Shown here: positions 40,335 to 49,262 of the stretch, piece by piece
Layout: every line of letters begins with the position of its first letter
Position numbering within the stretch: the first letter of the stretch is position 1
Source: Leisingera daeponensis DSM 23529
GTDB lineage: Bacteria > Pseudomonadota > Alphaproteobacteria > Rhodobacterales > Rhodobacteraceae
Direction of reading: 5' to 3'
Assembly (NCBI RefSeq): GCF_000473145.1
Contig: NZ_KI421500.1
Span: 806,225-870,224 of the forward strand
Length of the DNA: 64,000 nt
The notes under the pieces: model-generated
Database searches by the model: none
What the model saw: the letters and a program-made list of their open reading frames with translations, nothing else
What the model was told of the DNA's origin: nothing
Position numbers and translations under genes: made by a program

Positions 40335-41288
40335 TTAACGCAAATCTGCCCGGGCGGCAGCGCGCCGAACCGCGGCAGCGACCTCATCGGTTGCCACATG
40401 GTGCGGCATGTGGCCGATCCCCTCCAGCAGCGTCAGGGCGGCACCGGGGACATCCCGCACCAGCTGGCGCGCGTGGATATTGGGGCTGACGGTGTCATCC
40501 GCAGTGCCGTGGACGATTTCGACAGGCACCCCGATGCGGCTGTAAAGCGGCGCCAGCGCCTTCACCTCAGACAACAGGTTGGCGCGCTGCCGGGCATTGG
40601 CCCGCAGGGAGTTGCGCCGCAGCGTCAGCCCGATGCCGAAATGCTCGGCATAGCCTTCCGGCACCTGCTGCGGCGCAAACACCGCGTCCAGCGTGTCCAT
40701 GACGGTGGCCCGGGACACAAAGGCGGTCAGGGCCGGGATCGCGAGGGCGCTGCCGATCCGCGACGACGTCACCTTGTAAAACGTGTCCAGCGGCGTGTCC
40801 CACGGGTGCGAAACGCCTGCAACAGACACCAGCGCCGCCAGTGCCTCCGGATGGTCGACGGCCCAGGCCAGCGCCACCGCACCTCCGTAGCTTTGCCCCA
40901 GCACGACGGGCTGCGGCGCCCCCAGCTGCGCCGCGGCCTGGCGCAGCACGTCCGCCTGCTGGCGGATCGTCGCCCCAGTGCTGTTCAGGCGGTCGGAATA
41001 GCCCAGGCCCGGCCGGTCGAACACCAGGATGCGGAAATCCCGGGCCAGCGCCGGTGCCAGCCGGAAGGTCATGTCCCGGGTGTTGCCGCTGGAGCCATGG
41101 ATCAGCACCAGATCCGGCGCGCTGCCCTTGGGCTGGCCCATCTCCACCACATGCACCCGGTGGCGGCCGACCACCAGCACCTGGCCCTGCGGCGGGTGGC
41201 TGGACTCGGCAGCCGCCTCGCGCCGCCCGGCCTGCCAGGCGGTCAGCGCGGCACCGGTTGCAACAGCGAGGCTCAGATAAACCAGCAT
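40335..41288 (-). CDS. Alpha/beta hydrolase with N-terminal membrane anchor
   Basis: A 317-residue alpha/beta-hydrolase fold protein. The nucleophile elbow is VLGQSYGGAVA (Ser in GxSxG), and the oxyanion turn is LIHGSSGNTRD. The acid is probably Asp in VHGTADDTVSP, and the His is in GIGHMPHHV. Residues 1-18 (MLVYLSLAVATGAALTA) are hydrophobic, so the protein is exported or anchored in the inner membrane. The ATG at 41288 lies one base beyond the metA stop, so it is likely cotranscribed with metA. A start further upstream would lie inside metA. Substrate unknown. Confidence 0.85.
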   Translation of the reverse strand: MLVYLSLAVATGAALTAWQAGRREAAAESSHPPQGQVLVVGRHRVHVVEMGQPKGSAPDLVLIHGSSGNTRDMTFRLAPALARDFRILVFDRPGLGYSDRLNSTGATIRQQADVLRQAAAQLGAPQPVVLGQSYGGAVALAWAVDHPEALAALVSVAGVSHPWDTPLDTFYKVTSSRIGSALAIPALTAFVSRATVMDTLDAVFAPQQVPEGYAEHFGIGLTLRRNSLRANARQRANLLSEVKALAPLYSRIGVPVEIVHGTADDTVSPNIHARQLVRDVPGAALTLLEGIGHMPHHVATDEVAAAVRRAAARADLR

Positions 41289-41289
41289 C

Positions 41290-42207
41290 CTACCGGCCGA
41301 TCTGATCCAGCTCATATGGCGTGGTCTGGTAGATCTCATTGATCCAGTTGCCATACAGAAGATGCGCGTGGCTGCGCCAGCGGTTCAGCGGCTGCTGGCT
41401 GGGATCATCGTTCGGATAATAGTTGTCCGGCACGTTGATCGGGGTGCCATTGGCCACATCGCGGTCGTATTCCTGCTTCAGCGTATCGCTGTCGTATTCG
41501 AAATGGTTGAAGATATAGAGCGCGCGGTGCGCCTTGTCCTCCACCAGGCAAGGGCCGACCTGATCGCTGCCCAAGAGGGTGCGCAGCCCCGGGGCCGCGT
41601 CGATCTCTGCCTGCTTCATTTCGGTCCAGCGGCTGACCGGGATCACGAAATCATCCGAGAAACCGCGAAGGTAGGGCGAGGCAGGCGCCAGATTCCGGTG
41701 CCGGAAGCAGCCGAACGCCTTGTGGTCCAGCATGTGCTTTCTGACGCCATGGAAATGGTTGATCATCGCCATGCCGCCCCAGCAGACGCCAAAGGTCGAA
41801 TGCACGTTGGTCTGGGTCCACTCGAACACCTCGCGCATCTCGTCCCAATAGGTGACTTCCGGAAACTCCAGATGCTCGATCGGCGCGCCGGTGATGATCA
41901 GCCCGTCGAACTTCTCGTGCTTCACCTCCTGGAAGGAGTGATAGAACTCCTCCATATGCTCAGCCGCGGTGTTCTTGGTCTGATGCTCGGTCATCCGGAT
42001 CAGGCTGAGCTCGATCTGCAGCGGCGTGGCGCCGATCAGGCGGGCAAACTGATTCTCGGTCTGGATCTTCTTGGGCATCAGGTTCAACAGCCCGATGCGC
42101 AGGGCCCGGATATCCTGACGCGCCGCCTGATCCGGCGACATGACCATCACGCCTTCGTTCGTCAGAACGTCATAGGCGGGGAGGTCTGCTGGAATCTTGA
42201 TGGGCAT
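41290..42207 (-). CDS. metA: Homoserine O-acetyltransferase MetA
   Basis: Activates homoserine for methionine synthesis. It is the GATase-like (MetA) family, with catalytic Cys142 in FGVCWGG and His in IFNHFEY. Position 111 is Glu ([10 protein letters not shown]), the residue known to select acetyl-CoA over succinyl-CoA in MetA enzymes (E. coli has Gly there). So this is predicted to be an acetyltransferase, although such genes are often labelled succinyltransferases. Length 305 residues. Only 59 bases separate it from the upstream gene, and no SAM riboswitch is recognisable there. Confidence 0.93.
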   Translation of the reverse strand: MPIKIPADLPAYDVLTNEGVMVMSPDQAARQDIRALRIGLLNLMPKKIQTENQFARLIGATPLQIELSLIRMTEHQTKNTAAEHMEEFYHSFQEVKHEKFDGLIITGAPIEHLEFPEVTYWDEMREVFEWTQTNVHSTFGVCWGGMAMINHFHGVRKHMLDHKAFGCFRHRNLAPASPYLRGFSDDFVIPVSRWTEMKQAEIDAAPGLRTLLGSDQVGPCLVEDKAHRALYIFNHFEYDSDTLKQEYDRDVANGTPINVPDNYYPNDDPSQQPLNRWRSHAHLLYGNWINEIYQTTPYELDQIGR

Positions 42208-42266
42208 GTCACTGTCCTGATTTGCGGAAGGGTGTGCGATATAGCGGAAGTTGAGAGATAAGCGGC

Positions 42267-43130
42267 TTAGCTTCGGGCCTCAAGGGCCGAGGCGATCAAA
42301 TCCACGAAACCGGCCTCATCCTTGACGGTTGAGATCTGGTCGGCGGTGACAGTGATGCCCCAATTGTCCGCCATCGCCTGATAGCGCGGCTGGCGGTGCG
42401 CCAGGGCCTGGGCATAGGTCCAGCGGATAAAGGCATCGGGGTCCACATCCCCTTCAGCTATGCCATTTTCCTTGAGATACTCTTGCCAGACCCGGTCCAG
42501 GAACTCCGGCTGATAGGACATCGGCTTGGGCGCGCGGTCGAACCGGCGCACCAGCTCCTCGGTATGCGCCTCGTCGCCCTTGATCCAGACCATCAGCGTG
42601 TGCTTGCTGAGTTCGGACATGATCTGGTCCTTAGGATCGTCCACATCCACCCATTCGCAGATCGACCCGCCGGTATCGCAGATGAAGTTCGGATAGCCGT
42701 AAAGCTGCTGCGCGCGGTCCTCGAAATACTCGGTGTCCAGCAGCGCGCGGATCTCCGCGACCCGGAACTGCTCCTGCCGCCGCTTGTATTCCGCGATCGG
42801 CAGGCCGCCCTTGGCCACATCGCCGGGCTTGCCCAGATAGGCCGCGACCGGTGTCAGGTTTTCAAAGGTGATGTTGGAGCCGATGAAGATCGAATCCGAC
42901 AGCAGCAGCTCGCGCAGGAACGGCACTTTCATCGCCTCGGCCTTGGCGTTGTCGGCGATGTATTCGCCCATGTAGCGGGTGCCGATGCGGTAATCGACGG
43001 AGTAATGGAACCAGCTGCCGGCCCCGCGCAGGACGTTGCTGACATAGGTTTTGCCAAGCCCGGACATGCCAAAGAACAGCACCCGTTTGTTCGGCGCCTC
43101 GCGCCAGTCCTGTGCGGAAGAGTAGAGCAT
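42267..43130 (-). CDS. P-loop ATPase/kinase-like protein of unknown function
   Basis: A 287-residue protein with Walker [19 protein letters not shown] (about residues 19-36). The remainder has few obvious family marks: [32 protein letters not shown] (a possible Walker B around residue 155) and [20 protein letters not shown]. The opening resembles nucleoside or shikimate kinases, but the rest does not. It precedes metA by 59 bases in the same direction, so cotranscription is plausible. No function can be assigned with confidence. Confidence 0.8.
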   Translation of the reverse strand: MLYSSAQDWREAPNKRVLFFGMSGLGKTYVSNVLRGAGSWFHYSVDYRIGTRYMGEYIADNAKAEAMKVPFLRELLLSDSIFIGSNITFENLTPVAAYLGKPGDVAKGGLPIAEYKRRQEQFRVAEIRALLDTEYFEDRAQQLYGYPNFICDTGGSICEWVDVDDPKDQIMSELSKHTLMVWIKGDEAHTEELVRRFDRAPKPMSYQPEFLDRVWQEYLKENGIAEGDVDPDAFIRWTYAQALAHRQPRYQAMADNWGITVTADQISTVKDEAGFVDLIASALEARS

Positions 43131-43185
43131 TGATTACGTAGTCCCTGAAGGTTTCAGGCCTTGCTAATCCTCTGCGCGGGCTGGG

Positions 43186-44100
43186 TCAATTCCGTGCGCG
43201 CTTGCGCCGCAACCGGGGCTTGCCGTTCAGGATCAGCAGCCCCGCCGCGAGCAGGGCAAAACCGGCATAGGCCTGCGGTTTCAGCGCTTCGCCCAGCACC
43301 CAGGCGCCCAGCACGATGGCGACCGGCGGGATGATCAGCGTGACCAGCATCAGATTGCCGCTGCCCGCCAGCCCCAGCACCCGGTAATACAGCAGATAGG
43401 CCCCGGCGGTGGCGATCAGCGAGAAATAGGCGATGGAGATCCAGGTGCCCGTTTCCAGCGACAGCACAGGCGTCCCGTCAATCAGCAGCGCCGCCGGAGC
43501 CAGGCACAGGGTGGACCCCGTGAGCATCCCCGCCGCCGCCACCTGCGGCGGCAGGCCCGACAGGTGCAGCCGCGCCCAGGCGCTGGCAAAGGCATAGGAC
43601 ACCGTGCCTGCTAGCACCGCCAGCTGCGCGGTGCTGCGGAGGTCGAAACTGGCAAATTGCTCCAGCCCGATGGCTGTGGCCACGCCCAGGAAGCCAAGGG
43701 TGACCCCCAGCGCCTTGCGCGCCGTCAGCCGCTCATCGGCAAAGATCATCGCCGCGACGATCACCCCGAACACAGCCGTCGCCGCATTCAGGATCGAGGT
43801 GAGGCCGGTTTCGATATGCAACTGCCCCCAGGCCATCAGCCCGAAGGGAATCACGTTATTGAGCAGGCCCATCACCAGGAAGGCGCCCCAGACCCGCGGG
43901 TCCCTTGGCACCGGCAGCCGCATCAGCAGGACGGCGGCCCACAGGACCAGCGCCGCCCAGCCGCAGCGGTGCAGCACCAGGGTCACAACGGGGATTTCAT
44001 CCAGGGCGATGCGGATCGACAGAAACGATCCGCCCCAGATCACGCCGAGCAGGATCAGCTCGGCCCAGGCGCGGGGGGATATGGTTTTTTGCGGGCTCAT
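43186..44100 (-). CDS. EamA/DMT-superfamily transporter
   Basis: A 304-residue inner-membrane protein with two EamA repeats and about ten hydrophobic helices. Visible parts are AWAELILLGVIWGGSFLSI at the start, LGVTLGFLGVATAIGL closing the first repeat, and ALKPQAYAGFALLAAGLLIL closing the second. Members export amino acids, metabolites or drugs; the cargo here is not apparent. A basic C-terminal tail (KPRLRRKRARN) keeps it in the cytoplasm. Single gene, with the upstream OMP terminator behind it. Confidence 0.9.
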   Translation of the reverse strand: MSPQKTISPRAWAELILLGVIWGGSFLSIRIALDEIPVVTLVLHRCGWAALVLWAAVLLMRLPVPRDPRVWGAFLVMGLLNNVIPFGLMAWGQLHIETGLTSILNAATAVFGVIVAAMIFADERLTARKALGVTLGFLGVATAIGLEQFASFDLRSTAQLAVLAGTVSYAFASAWARLHLSGLPPQVAAAGMLTGSTLCLAPAALLIDGTPVLSLETGTWISIAYFSLIATAGAYLLYYRVLGLAGSGNLMLVTLIIPPVAIVLGAWVLGEALKPQAYAGFALLAAGLLILNGKPRLRRKRARN

Positions 44101-44150
44101 GCACGTCAGCTAACGCGCGGGCGAGCGCCGGGCGACCCGTTTCTTGCGGC

Positions 44151-44183
44151 AAAAGAAAACCCCGCCCTGGAAACAGGGCGGGG
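44151..44183 (-). terminator. Intrinsic terminator after the FadL-like gene
   Basis: On the minus strand CCCCGCCCTG pairs perfectly with CAGGGCGGGG (loop TTTC) and runs into TTTTCTTTT. It lies 39 bases past the porin stop. The same 12-mer tail, GCAAAAGAAAAC on the plus strand (44149-44160), recurs at two other places in this window. Confidence 0.93.
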
Positions 44184-44222
44184 CGAAGGCTGGTCCTGCA
44201 CCGGCAGCGGCCGGAGGAAGGA

Positions 44223-45359
44223 TCAGAAGTTGTAGCCGATTTTCAGGCCGAAGCTGACAGCATCGTTGTCCTGGAAGTTGGTCACCGGGTTGCCGCCCGG
44301 AGAGGCAACCGCGTCGCCCAGCTGGGTATAGCGGATGCCCGCGGAAATGGTCATGTTGTCCTGCTTGTAGCGCACGCCAAGCCGGATCGCCTCATACCCG
44401 TGGGTCGGCGCCAGCGGCGACACCAGATCGTCGCCGTCCACATCCGCATAGATCAGAGCCAGCGAGCCGGACCAGTTCTCGTTGAAGCTGCGGCCGATCC
44501 CCAGCGTGTAGGTGAAGGAATCGTCCAGGTCGATCAGGTCCCGGCCCAATCGCGCGGGAACAAGGTCTGTCACGCTGTGTTCCGCCCAGCGGATGCCGCC
44601 GAACAGCAAAGTGTCCTGAGCGATGCCGGTCTGGAAGTCCAGATTCACCGACTGCGGTGTCTTGGTCGTTGTGGAAGTGTTAGCGTTCAGGACAGGGGCA
44701 CCGGCAAACGTCTCGTTCAGATCGAAGTCATGTTCGATTTCAGAGCTGTAAGTCAGCGCTGCACGCAGGGCAATCTCAGGGATCTCATAGGCCACGCCAG
44801 CGACCCAGCCAAAAGCGCCGTCCTTGTTGACATTCACGTTGTATGTGCCGCCGGGAATGGCGCCGTAGGCGAGACCGGCCAGATTGATTTGGCCATCGAT
44901 TTCCTGATAGCGGATACCGCCATGGACGCTGAAGCGCTCATTGAACTTGTAGCGCAACAGGGCGGTGATCGAATTGGAATCCGCCTGCGCGGTGGTCCCG
45001 CCCAGCAGCAAAGAGCCGGTGGTCGGGTAGTTCACGTCCACACCCCAAGGCTGATCGAAGATCACCGCGAAGGACAGTTGTTCGTTGAGGTCCCGCTTGT
45101 AGCCTGCACCGAACATGTTGAAGCGTTCGCCGACATCCCCGGTGGCGGATTGAAGCGGATTAAGCGGGGTCACGCCATCACTACGAGTGGCGCGGTCATT
45201 GCCCGACAGGTCCACGGACGTGGTCGCGAAGGAGAATTCGGCGTAGTTGCCTTCTTCGAAGATAATGCCGATCGGCTGGCCGGTGCGGTCAAGGCCGCTG
45301 GCCACGGCAGGCCCGGACACCAGCGCCAGAGCGGCGGTTGTTGCAAGATAGCGTTTCAT
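44223..45359 (-). CDS. FadL/OmpP1-family outer membrane protein
   Basis: A 378-residue beta-barrel with a signal peptide ending near PAVASG (residue 20) and a terminal aromatic residue (LKIGYNF), the outer-membrane assembly signal. Alternating strands with short turns run through the whole length (RYKFNERFSVHGGIRYQEID, AFGWVAGVAYEIPE). FadL-type channels take up hydrophobic compounds such as long-chain fatty acids or aromatics. It is shorter than E. coli FadL (446) and lacks an obvious S3-kink motif, so the substrate is open. The ATG at 45359 was chosen because it starts a clean signal peptide and has GGAGG upstream. Confidence 0.86.
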   Translation of the reverse strand: MKRYLATTAALALVSGPAVASGLDRTGQPIGIIFEEGNYAEFSFATTSVDLSGNDRATRSDGVTPLNPLQSATGDVGERFNMFGAGYKRDLNEQLSFAVIFDQPWGVDVNYPTTGSLLLGGTTAQADSNSITALLRYKFNERFSVHGGIRYQEIDGQINLAGLAYGAIPGGTYNVNVNKDGAFGWVAGVAYEIPEIALRAALTYSSEIEHDFDLNETFAGAPVLNANTSTTTKTPQSVNLDFQTGIAQDTLLFGGIRWAEHSVTDLVPARLGRDLIDLDDSFTYTLGIGRSFNENWSGSLALIYADVDGDDLVSPLAPTHGYEAIRLGVRYKQDNMTISAGIRYTQLGDAVASPGGNPVTNFQDNDAVSFGLKIGYNF

Positions 45360-45462
45360 TGTTCCTCCCTTGGTAGCGGCCTGAGCGGACCGCTTTACGC
45401 GAAGGTAATAGGGCAGAAATCCGCAGATCAACCGTAACCAAGCGGCAACTAGCGTGAAACCT

Positions 45463-46341
45463 TCAGTTGCGGGCGGACCTGACGGGATTTCCGGCAACAA
45501 TGTTGAGGTAATTCGCGATGCAGATGATGGCAGCGCCGCTCAGCACCCAGGCATCCAGCGCCTCGCCGTAGATCACCATGCCCAGGATCGCGATGGCGGG
45601 CAGCCGGGCGAAATCTATGGGCACCACGACGCTGGCGGGGGCCAGCGACAGGGCGGTGGTCAGGCAGAAATGCGCGGTGAGGCCGGCAATGCCGATCAGC
45701 ACCAGCCAGGGCAGGGTGGATGCGTCCGGCAGCGCCATGCCGCCGTCCCATCCGGCAGCCAGCAGACCCATCACAAGTTGCATCGCCGTCAGCCAAAACA
45801 GGATCGAGGCGGTGGTCTCGTGCCGGGTCAGCCGTTTGGTCAGGATCGCAGTGAGGGCAAAGAAGATCGCGCAGCCGGCCGCCGCGGCGAGGCCCAGGTT
45901 CAAGGTGTCCGGACTGGGGCGGGCAACGATCAGGATGCCGGCAAAGCCCAGGCCAACCGCCAGCATCCGCCGCCGCGTCAGGGTCTCGCCCAGCAAGAGC
46001 GGCGACAGGATGATGACCCACAGGGGCGAGGTGAACTCCAGCGCGAACACCTGCGCCAGCGGCACCAGCGTCACCGCGAGGAACCACAGGTTCTGGCCGG
46101 TGAAATGGACCGTGTTGCGCAGGAGATGCACGCCCAGCCGGTCCCGCCGCACCTGATGCCAGCGTCCGGTGGCCGTCAGCACCGCCACCACGATCAGCAG
46201 CCCGACCATGCTGCGGTAGGTCATGATCTCGAAGGTGTCCAGCGTCAGCCCGGCCTCGCGGCCCGCGATGGCCATGGCGGAGAAGGAGACGATGGCGCCA
46301 ATCATCCACAGGGCGGCGGTGAGCGAGTCCGGGTTTTGCAT
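45463..46341 (-). CDS. EamA/DMT-superfamily transporter
   Basis: A second DMT exporter, 292 residues, with two repeats of about five helices. SLTAALWMIGAIVSFSAMAI opens it, the first repeat ends near LAVGLGFAGILIVARPS, and the C-terminal repeat contains VPIDFARLPAIAILGMVIYG. It is not a close duplicate of the DMT gene at 43.2 kb, judging from its sequence. The ATG at 46341 was chosen over an upstream start that adds 16 residues outside the first helix. Cargo unknown. Confidence 0.9.
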   Translation of the reverse strand: MQNPDSLTAALWMIGAIVSFSAMAIAGREAGLTLDTFEIMTYRSMVGLLIVVAVLTATGRWHQVRRDRLGVHLLRNTVHFTGQNLWFLAVTLVPLAQVFALEFTSPLWVIILSPLLLGETLTRRRMLAVGLGFAGILIVARPSPDTLNLGLAAAAGCAIFFALTAILTKRLTRHETTASILFWLTAMQLVMGLLAAGWDGGMALPDASTLPWLVLIGIAGLTAHFCLTTALSLAPASVVVPIDFARLPAIAILGMVIYGEALDAWVLSGAAIICIANYLNIVAGNPVRSARN

Positions 46342-46418
46342 GGCAGTCCTCCCGGCGCCGAGGAAGTCGCCATCCTGCAGTGGCGTCAAGGGGAATTGCG
46401 CCCGGGCGCCCCGCCGGC

Positions 46419-47126
46419 TTAGAGGATTTCCCGCAGCAGCACCGCCTGGGGATGACGCTCGATCGTTTCCTTTGCCTTGATGCCCAGCCGGGCCAGCCGC
46501 GCCTCGTCCTGCAGAACCGCGGCAATGCTTTCAGCAAGGTTTCCGTAAGGGCTGCACAGCAGCCCTTCGCGGTAGCAGTCATCAATCCGGGTCGTGGGGT
46601 TCACCTCGGCAGCGACAGGCACGCCGTTTGTCATCAGATAGAAGGTCCGAACGATCTCGAAAATCTGCGTGTCATAGTAGTGAAGATTCAGCACGATCCG
46701 CGAACGGGCGATCCAGGCATCCCGGGCCGCTCCGTAAATGCCGGACAGCACCTTCACCCGCAGGCCGCGGGAGATGAGATCTTCAAGCACGTGCTTGCGC
46801 CGCTGATTTATGCAGCCGTAGAACAAGACATCGACATCGCGCTCATCCTGCGGGGCAATCCGGCACAGCTCCTTCTGAAAGCCCAGCTGGAGCTTCTCCA
46901 CGCGCTTCACGCCGAAGTCCTTGAGGTAGGCGACATTTGCATCGCTGTAGTCCCACAGCGTGAAATCGTGAGAAAACCACTGCAGAATATTCTGGTTCCA
47001 GCTGCCAGGTGTTCCCCCCAGCTGCTCGGTGTTGAGAATAATTGTGCCGGGCGGCATCTGCGCGGCCATCGCGGGGTTCAGAAGGTGGACGCCAATCACG
47101 ATGTTGCGGGCGGAAGGGATTCCCCG
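46419..47126 (-). pseudogene. Glycosyltransferase-like protein, N-terminally truncated
   Basis: The frame is open from 47126 (just after an in-frame TGA at 47127-47129) down to 46419, with a GTG at 47099 as the only visible start (226 residues from there). The sequence reads into the frame before that GTG as family-like SARNIVIGVHLLNPAMAAQ, so the natural start has been lost. The rest, including DVDVLFYGCINQRRKHVLED, NLHYYDTQIFEIVRTFYLMT and REGLLCSPYGNLAESIAAVL, resembles GT4-like proteins of about 270-300 residues in Roseobacters. The upstream reading frame is a sulfotransferase fragment. A deletion joining two genes would explain this. Confidence 0.6.
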
Positions 47127-47311
47127 TCAATGTGCTGAGGCAAGGAGATATTCCAGTGCCTCTGCTGAGGCGGGCTGATCACATACTGCTCGTCGAGGAA
47201 CGCCAGGCTGACGCCGTTCAGGCCCTGGACATACCGTTCGATGGACGTGCCGCCGCACTTGGGAATATGGGCGAAGTGCAGCAGCACGTCTTTGTATTTG
47301 ATCACGGGCAT
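47096..47311 (-). pseudogene. Sulfotransferase-family fragment, N-terminal part only
   Basis: Starts like a sulfotransferase family protein, with the PAPS-binding P-loop-like segment LLHFAHIPKCGGTSIERYVQ (about residues 10-29) and the WNISLPQHIDGES stretch. It then ends after 71 residues, where a complete enzyme would have about 200-300. Its last nine codons (from about 47127) run in a different frame over the start of the glycosyltransferase-like gene. Neither the second PAPS motif nor the rest of the fold is present, so it is presumably non-functional. A dyad, GACCGCCGG (47341-47349) with CCGGCGGTC (47357-47365), lies upstream. Confidence 0.65.
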
Positions 47312-47456
47312 TTTGCGCCGCCATTTGCCTTGAAGCAGTTGACCGCCGGCTTCGGACCGGCGGTCAGGTGTTCCGCTCAGGATGGCGCAAATTGTTTAAA
47401 CGTTCTTTATAACAGGAGCGGTTTCACGCCTGTTTCACAAGCCACGCAAGCCCGTG

Positions 47457-49019
47457 TCATTCCCACTCGATGGTGCCCGGGGGCTTCGAGGTGATGTCGT
47501 AGGTGCAGCGGTTGATGCCCTTCACCTCGTTGATGATCCGGGTGGCGGTTTCGCCCAGGAACTCATGGGTGAACGGGTAATAATCTGCGGTCATGCCGTC
47601 CACCGAGGTCACCGCGCGCAGCGCGCAGGCATAGTCGTAGGTGCGGCCGTCGCCCATCACGCCGACGGTGCGCACCGGCAGGATCGCGACAAACGCCTGC
47701 CAGATCTCGTCATAGAGGCCGTGCTTGCGGATCTGGTCGATATAGACCGCATCCGCCTCGCGCAGGATGTCCAGTTTCTCGCGGGTGATCTCGCCCGGGC
47801 AGCGGATCGCCAGGCCCGGTCCCGGGAAGGGGTGGCGGCCGATGAAGCTGGCGGGCAGCCCCAGCTCGTGGCCCAAGGCGCGCACCTCGTCCTTGAACAG
47901 CTCGCGCAGCGGCTCGACCAGCTTGAGGCCCATCTTCTCCGGCAGGCCGCCGACGTTGTGGTGCGACTTGATGGTGACAGAGGGGCCGCCCGAGAAGGAG
48001 ACCGACTCAATCACATCCGGGTAGAGCGTGCCCTGCGCCAGGAACTCGGCGCCGTCGATGGTGTCGGCGTGTTTCTGGAACACGTCGATGAACAGCTTGC
48101 CGATGATCTTACGCTTGGTCTCGGGGTCCGACTGGCCTTCCAGCTCGCCCAGGAAAAGCTCGCTTTCATCCGCGTGGATCAGCTGGATATTGTAGTTGTC
48201 GCGGAACATCTTGACGACTTCTTCCGCTTCGTTCTTGCGCAGCAGGCCGTGGTCGACAAAGACGCAGGTCAGCTGGTCGCCGATCGCCTCGTGGATCAGG
48301 ACCGCCGCCACCGAAGAGTCGACGCCGCCGGACAGGCCGCAGATCACTTTCTTGTCGCCGACCTGCTCGCGGATCAGGCGGATCGCCTCGTCCTTGTAGG
48401 CGCCCATGGTCCAGTCGCCGGTGAAGCCCGCGATCTTGACGAAGTTTTCGTAGAGCGTCTTGCCGTTCGGGGTGTGGTGCACCTCGGGGTGGAACTGAAC
48501 CGCATAGAAATTGCGCTCCAGATCGGCGGTGATCGCAAAGGGGGCGTTGGGCGAGGTTCCATAGACCTCAAAGCCCGGCGCGATTTTCGAGACATGGTCG
48601 CCGTGGCTCATCCAGACCTGCTCGCGCGCCTCCAGGAACCAGCCGTTCAGCAGCGGGATGCGCTCCTGGCTCGGGGTCACATAGGCGCGGCCGAATTCGG
48701 CGGTGCCGTGGCCGCTGACCACCTCGCCGCCGAGCTGGTGCATCATCACCTGCTGGCCATAGCAGATGCCCAGGATCGGCACGCCATAGTCGAAGATTTC
48801 CTGCGGCACACGCGGCGATCCCTCGCGGGTCACGCTGTCCGGCCCGCCCGAGAAAATCACTGCCTTCGGCGCCAGTTCGCGCACGAAGTCCATGGTGACA
48901 TTCTGATAGGGGTGGATTTCGCAATAGACGTTCAGCTCGCGCAGGCGGCGCGCAATCAGCTGCGTGACCTGGCTGCCAAAGTCGATGATGAGAAGGCGGT
49001 CATGGGATGTCTCTGTCAT
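47457..49019 (-). CDS. guaA: GMP synthase (glutamine-hydrolysing)
   Basis: Makes GMP from XMP. The N-terminal class I amidotransferase domain (about 1-200) has its catalytic Cys in GICYGQQ and His in FHPEVHHTP. The ATP-PPase domain (about 205-395) has the P-loop [14 protein letters not shown], and the C-terminal dimerisation domain ends in [15 protein letters not shown], invariant in the family. Length 520 residues. Divergent from the mttB-like gene, with 243 bases between starts. Confidence 0.98.
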   Translation of the reverse strand: MTETSHDRLLIIDFGSQVTQLIARRLRELNVYCEIHPYQNVTMDFVRELAPKAVIFSGGPDSVTREGSPRVPQEIFDYGVPILGICYGQQVMMHQLGGEVVSGHGTAEFGRAYVTPSQERIPLLNGWFLEAREQVWMSHGDHVSKIAPGFEVYGTSPNAPFAITADLERNFYAVQFHPEVHHTPNGKTLYENFVKIAGFTGDWTMGAYKDEAIRLIREQVGDKKVICGLSGGVDSSVAAVLIHEAIGDQLTCVFVDHGLLRKNEAEEVVKMFRDNYNIQLIHADESELFLGELEGQSDPETKRKIIGKLFIDVFQKHADTIDGAEFLAQGTLYPDVIESVSFSGGPSVTIKSHHNVGGLPEKMGLKLVEPLRELFKDEVRALGHELGLPASFIGRHPFPGPGLAIRCPGEITREKLDILREADAVYIDQIRKHGLYDEIWQAFVAILPVRTVGVMGDGRTYDYACALRAVTSVDGMTADYYPFTHEFLGETATRIINEVKGINRCTYDITSKPPGTIEWE

Positions 49020-49262
49020 GCACGCGCCATAGGGCAGGAACGCATTTTCCGCAAGGGGGTTTGGCGCTTGGCCGGCGTTCGGCCCGGTTTTTCAAGGCGG
49101 TGCGCCCTGTAACCCGCGCAAGCTCTGCCAAACGCCGCTGCCGCGGTGGAAAATGCCCCGCCAATGTCGCTTTTCAACTTGAATGGCCGCAATCCTGCGG
49201 CGGCGGCGGGCGCGGTGGCTATAATACCCTTCGCAATGAAATGCCTGTGGTGAGGATAAACC

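Noticed and set aside
42208..42266. SAM riboswitch upstream of metA
   Set aside because: The 59-base gap is too short and shows no recognisable SAM-I or SAM-II core.
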